Below are positions 61,220 through 64,000 of a stretch of DNA of 64,000 nucleotides, in pieces. How positions within the stretch are numbered: the first letter of the stretch is position 1; each line of letters begins with the position of its first letter. Below the pieces are notes generated by a model. That model did no database searches. It saw only the letters and a list, made by a program, of their open reading frames with translations, and had not been told where the DNA came from. Made by a program: the position numbers and the translations under genes. The stretch comes from Nonomuraea solani. GTDB lineage: Bacteria; Actinomycetota; Actinomycetes; Streptosporangiales; Streptosporangiaceae. The stretch spans positions 744,001-808,000 of the forward strand of contig NZ_FNVT01000004.1 in NCBI RefSeq assembly GCF_900108335.1, in the 5' to 3' direction.

Positions 61220-62226
61220 GCCATTACCTCCGCGCGCACTTTCAGTATTTTCGTCTCGTGCGGGTCCAGGATGAGGGCCGTGCCGTTGGCCACGGCGGCG
61301 GCCAGGCCGTCGGTCGGCATGCTGGAGAAGGGTTCGAGCCCGACCGTGTAGGCCCGCCCCCACCAGGGATAGCCGGTGGACGCCCCGAGCTCCTGCCACA
61401 TCCACAGGTACGGCAGCAGCGTCGCATCCCATTCCACCCGCATACCGATATCCCCTGAAATTTCGTACCAACCCTCCGTGAAGCCGGTCAGGTACACGAT
61501 GTCGCTCGGCGACCCCGGCGCCGGCACCACGCTCAGGTCCGTCTCACCGCCGCCGTCGGCCGGCACGATGGGCCATTCCCACGGCCCGCCCGCTTCGACC
61601 CTGCGCCGTGGCGGGTTGATCGCGCTCTCGTGCGGGATCACGCGGACGCCCTCCGGCAGCCGGATCCTGGCCCCCGGGCGCAGGAACGGCAGGCCGTACA
61701 CGATGTGCTGGCCCCACATGGCGTGCAGCGGCAGGCCGGACTCGTTGGTGGCCCGGCCCTCGATCTCCAGCGCCGCCGTACCGGAGCGCAGCCGGAAGAC
61801 CTTCTCCAGCCGGTACGGCAGCCGCCGCGTCCGCACGCTGAGCCGGACGGCGACCTCGTCGGGGGTGTCGGCCACGACGTCGCACTCCCACGGCAGCCCG
61901 GCCACCTCGCCGTGCTGCGCCAGCCGCGCGCCCCGATATTCACTGGGCGCGCCCCCGCTGGGGAAGATCTCCTGCCAGCCGCCTTCGTAGTGGTCGATGA
62001 ACTGGGCGACGTCGTCGGACGCGCCCTGGAGATGCTCACGCGGGTCGCGCAGGCCCTGGGGCGAGAGCCAGACGAAGTCCATGTCCATGGGCTTGTACAG
62101 GAACTCCACCACGTCGCCGCCCTTGCCGGGCACGACCGTCACGCGCAGCCGTTCGTTCTCCAGCACGACCGCCCGCAGCCCGTCGATCGTGACGTGCCGC
62201 AGCCGCGCCGCCCAGTTCCGCCTCAC
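61216..62226 (-). CDS. Galactose-mutarotase-like protein (aldose 1-epimerase type)
   Basis: A 336-residue protein with the mutarotase-like beta-sandwich: GLRAVVLENERLRVTVVPGK, GGDVVEFLYKP, GGWQEIFPSGGAP, LPLHAMWGQHIVYGLPFLRP with the conserved His, and ALILDPHETKILKVRAEV at the end. It likely equilibrates sugar anomers for the dehydrogenase. GTG 62226 overlaps the upstream stop by 4 bp. Confidence 0.8.
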   Translation of the reverse strand: MRRNWAARLRHVTIDGLRAVVLENERLRVTVVPGKGGDVVEFLYKPMDMDFVWLSPQGLRDPREHLQGASDDVAQFIDHYEGGWQEIFPSGGAPSEYRGARLAQHGEVAGLPWECDVVADTPDEVAVRLSVRTRRLPYRLEKVFRLRSGTAALEIEGRATNESGLPLHAMWGQHIVYGLPFLRPGARIRLPEGVRVIPHESAINPPRRRVEAGGPWEWPIVPADGGGETDLSVVPAPGSPSDIVYLTGFTEGWYEISGDIGMRVEWDATLLPYLWMWQELGASTGYPWWGRAYTVGLEPFSSMPTDGLAAAVANGTALILDPHETKILKVRAEVMA

Positions 62227-63401
62227 TGGAAGGTCACGTTCAGGAATCGGGGCCGGTAGATGGTGACGTCGCGGTAGTGGTCGGTGTTGACGAAGCTGTT
62301 GACGTTGTACGACACCACGAGCCCGTTGCCCGTGATCTCCGGGTGGGCGTGGGCGTTGTAGGTGAAGATGTTCCCGCTGGTCTCGGGGGTGGTGTAGACG
62401 TGCTGCTTGCCGGTGAAGGGGCCGAAGGGCGAGCACGAGGAGTAGGCCACGATGTTGGCGCTCAGCACCTCGGTCGTGTCATGCGTGATCAGGACATATC
62501 CGGATCCGACCTTGCTGACGCTGTACTCGTTCGCGACCCCGTCCATGATCCGCGCCGAGTCGGCCTCGTTCGGCGACCAGGTGACGCCGTCCGCCTTGAG
62601 GTACTCCCAGCTTCCGAGCAGGCTCTGGCCCTTGACCCGGGCGATGTGCATGTACTTCGGCGAGCCGAGGTCCTCGACCCCGTAGATGTAGGTGTAGCCG
62701 CCGTCCTTGAGGAGCCCGGAGGCCCAGGAGATGCCGTGCGCCGACGGGAGGTCGTGCACGCTGATCGGCCGGTTCAGCCGTCCTGGCGCGAACCTGGCCA
62801 CCACGTTCCGGTGCCAGCGCCAGTCCCACATGCCGGTGCCGAACCGCTCGTACTCCTGGTAGGTGACCTCCACGACGCCGCCGGCCAGCGTCGCGTCGCC
62901 CGCCCAGTACCAGTGCTTCTGGTCGCGGGGCGGCATCACGGCGGTCGGCTTGGCGGTCGTGCCGTCGTGGATCGTGGCCAGGCGGCCGTTGCGCTCGACG
63001 GCGAAGGAGTTGTTCAGGAAGACCGTCGTGCCGCCCTCCTCGACCACCGGGGGCCGGGAGCCGTCGGAGTTGACCTGGCCGAGGAAGGTGTCGGAGAAGA
63101 CCCACAGCTCCTCGCCGCTCGGCAGCTTGAGCGAGTAGGTGCCGTCGGCGCCGGTCCAGTCGTCCAGGCGGCTGTTGTCGTTGCCGTAGTTGGTGAACAG
63201 TCTCGTGAGGCGGGCGTCGGTGGTGGTGCTCTTGACCGTCGGCCCGCACGCGGCGGCGGGCCTTTCCGCGGTGGTGACCTGCTGTTCCTGCGCGGTCGGG
63301 ACGGGTCTGGGGGGAGCGGCCCAAGCCGGCTGCGGGACGGCCGTGAAGCCGAGCAACGCGATGGCGAGGGGTGCCAGGGCTGAGCGGAATCGCGTCATCA
63401 C
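62223..63401 (-). CDS. Secreted beta-propeller-like protein (DUF4185/DUF5005 type)
   Basis: A 392-residue secreted protein: signal peptide ending AWAAPP. The mature part has propeller-like blades (SGEELWVFSDTFLGQVNSDG, KHWYWAGDATLAGGVVEVTY, YTYIYGVEDLGSPKYMHIAR, SGNIFTYNAHAHPEIT). Such families resemble GH43/GH117-type glycan-binding or hydrolysing folds, but catalytic residues cannot be assigned. It is first in the opposing operon; the GntR-type operator lies about 30-50 bp upstream of its start. Confidence 0.75.
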   Translation of the reverse strand: MMTRFRSALAPLAIALLGFTAVPQPAWAAPPRPVPTAQEQQVTTAERPAAACGPTVKSTTTDARLTRLFTNYGNDNSRLDDWTGADGTYSLKLPSGEELWVFSDTFLGQVNSDGSRPPVVEEGGTTVFLNNSFAVERNGRLATIHDGTTAKPTAVMPPRDQKHWYWAGDATLAGGVVEVTYQEYERFGTGMWDWRWHRNVVARFAPGRLNRPISVHDLPSAHGISWASGLLKDGGYTYIYGVEDLGSPKYMHIARVKGQSLLGSWEYLKADGVTWSPNEADSARIMDGVANEYSVSKVGSGYVLITHDTTEVLSANIVAYSSCSPFGPFTGKQHVYTTPETSGNIFTYNAHAHPEITGNGLVVSYNVNSFVNTDHYRDVTIYRPRFLNVTFQ

Positions 63402-63432
63402 ACGTCCTAGAGGGAGAAGTTCCCTACAGTTC

Positions 63433-63449
63433 TAGTCATTAGATCACTT
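63433..63449. promoter_or_regulatory. GntR operator, right copy
   Basis: TAGTCATTAGATCACTT matches 15 of 17 positions of the perfect palindrome at 49656-49672. It lies 32 bp upstream of the propeller gene start on the minus strand, in a gap otherwise free of genes. Confidence 0.65.
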
Positions 63450-63520
63450 ACTGTCTAGGGCCCGGGTGAGCGCGCGAAAATCCGGTGACCGCACGGCGGA
63501 CGGGCGGCTACCCTGCCGGG

Positions 63521-64000
63521 GTGGGACACGCAGAAGTAGGACATCTGACATACGTGCTGCCGGACGGGCGGCCGTTGCTCAACGACGTGTCCTTCCGGGT
63601 CGGCGACGGCGTCAAGGCGGCGCTCGTCGGGCCCAACGGGGCCGGCAAGACCACGCTCATGCGGCTGCTCGCCGGTGACCTCCAGCCCGTCGAGGGCAGT
63701 GTCGCCAGCTCGGGCGGGCTGGGCGTGATGCGGCAGTTCATCGGCAGTGTGCGCGACGGCAGCAACGTCCGCGACCTGCTGCTGGGCGTCGCGCCGCCGG
63801 CCGTGCGGCAGGCCGCCGCGCGGCTCGACGAGGCCGAGCTGGTCATGATGGAGCGCGACGACGAGAAGACGCAGATGCGTTACGCGCAGGCCATCAGCGA
63901 CTACACCGACGCCGGTGGCTACGAGATCGAGGTGCTCTGGGACACCTGTACGGTGGCCGCGCTCGGCGTCTCCTTCGAACGCGTGAAATATCGCGACGTG
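63521..64000 (+). CDS. ABC-F family ATPase (partial)
   Basis: The first 160 residues of a soluble tandem-ABC protein: LTYVLPDGRPLLNDVSFRVG, Walker A LVGPNGAGKTTLMRLLAGDL, Q-loop region GGLGVMRQFIGSV, then the helical subdomain YAQAISDYTDAGGYEIEVLW. ABC-F proteins act on ribosomes in translation control or antibiotic protection; which of these applies cannot be decided. It continues past the window end. Confidence 0.9.
   Translation, partial: MGHAEVGHLTYVLPDGRPLLNDVSFRVGDGVKAALVGPNGAGKTTLMRLLAGDLQPVEGSVASSGGLGVMRQFIGSVRDGSNVRDLLLGVAPPAVRQAAARLDEAELVMMERDDEKTQMRYAQAISDYTDAGGYEIEVLWDTCTVAALGVSFERVKYRDV

Noticed and set aside
1..64000. Riboswitches, rRNA genes and replication origins
   Set aside because: No conserved riboswitch core, rRNA segment or DnaA-box cluster was recognised on reading either strand.

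Overview
The window is high-GC actinobacterial DNA. GTG starts are common, and so are 4-bp ATGA/GTGA overlaps within operons. A chaplin-type surface protein, SARP/AfsR-type regulation, an MFS-dTMP kinase fusion in a topA-tmk-holB neighbourhood and many secreted glycan-active enzymes point to a spore-forming, multicellular actinomycete. A Streptosporangiales relative (Nonomuraea- or Sphaerisporangium-like) fits best, but this is inferred from gene content only.

Layout. (1) 1-4760: sugar-uptake operon on the minus strand (GH29 alpha-L-fucosidase, lipoprotein binding protein, two permeases, the last cut by the window edge) with a divergent GntR/FCD regulator. (2) 4731-6460: an unknown gene and a 5'-truncated beta-helix protein. 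(3) 6558-12103: PfkB kinase and GT-B-like transferase operon, divergent from a large SARP/NB-ARC/TPR regulator; a perfect 9+3+9 inverted repeat lies between them. (4) 12319-15061: an NB-ARC/TPR (NLR-like) protein and a divergently encoded small protein that carry matching short motifs at opposite ends. This is a candidate amyloid-signalling immunity or cell-death pair. (5) About 15.0-26.0 kb: accessory island. An unknown two-gene unit (B-A) has a 0.55-0.6 kb segment duplicated in direct orientation around a 6-kb insert. The insert holds a tyrosine recombinase with a dif-like site (11+6+11), a STAS/PP2C partner-switching set, a broken desaturase and a remnant of a Wadjet JetC ATPase. A toxin-antitoxin operon with a broken toxin lies just to the right, and the island ends at a tRNA-Leu.

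(6) 26.4-45.1 kb: mostly core chromosome. It contains an eight-repeat chaplin protein, topA, a metallophosphoesterase, an XRE regulator, the tmk fusion, holB, an ECF sigma factor with an FtsX-ectodomain partner, a PSP1 protein, a lipoprotein peptidase with an internal 36-bp minisatellite, tRNA-Thr, a phosphotransferase and a methyltransferase. (7) 45.1-49.6 kb: pseudogenes (sigma/propeller pair, frameshifted sulfatase) among a YcxB-like protein, a second phosphotransferase and a DUF305 lipoprotein. (8) 49.6-63.45 kb: second sugar-catabolism locus with GntR regulator, ABC importer, GH38-type mannosidase, enolase-superfamily dehydratase, S10 peptidase, two secreted proteins, and an opposing operon (secreted propeller protein, mutarotase-like protein, SDR). 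Near-identical 17-bp operator-like palindromes lie at both outer ends, which suggests one GntR regulon. (9) 63521 to the end: start of an ABC-F ATPase.

All functions are assigned by reading motifs; no database search was run.
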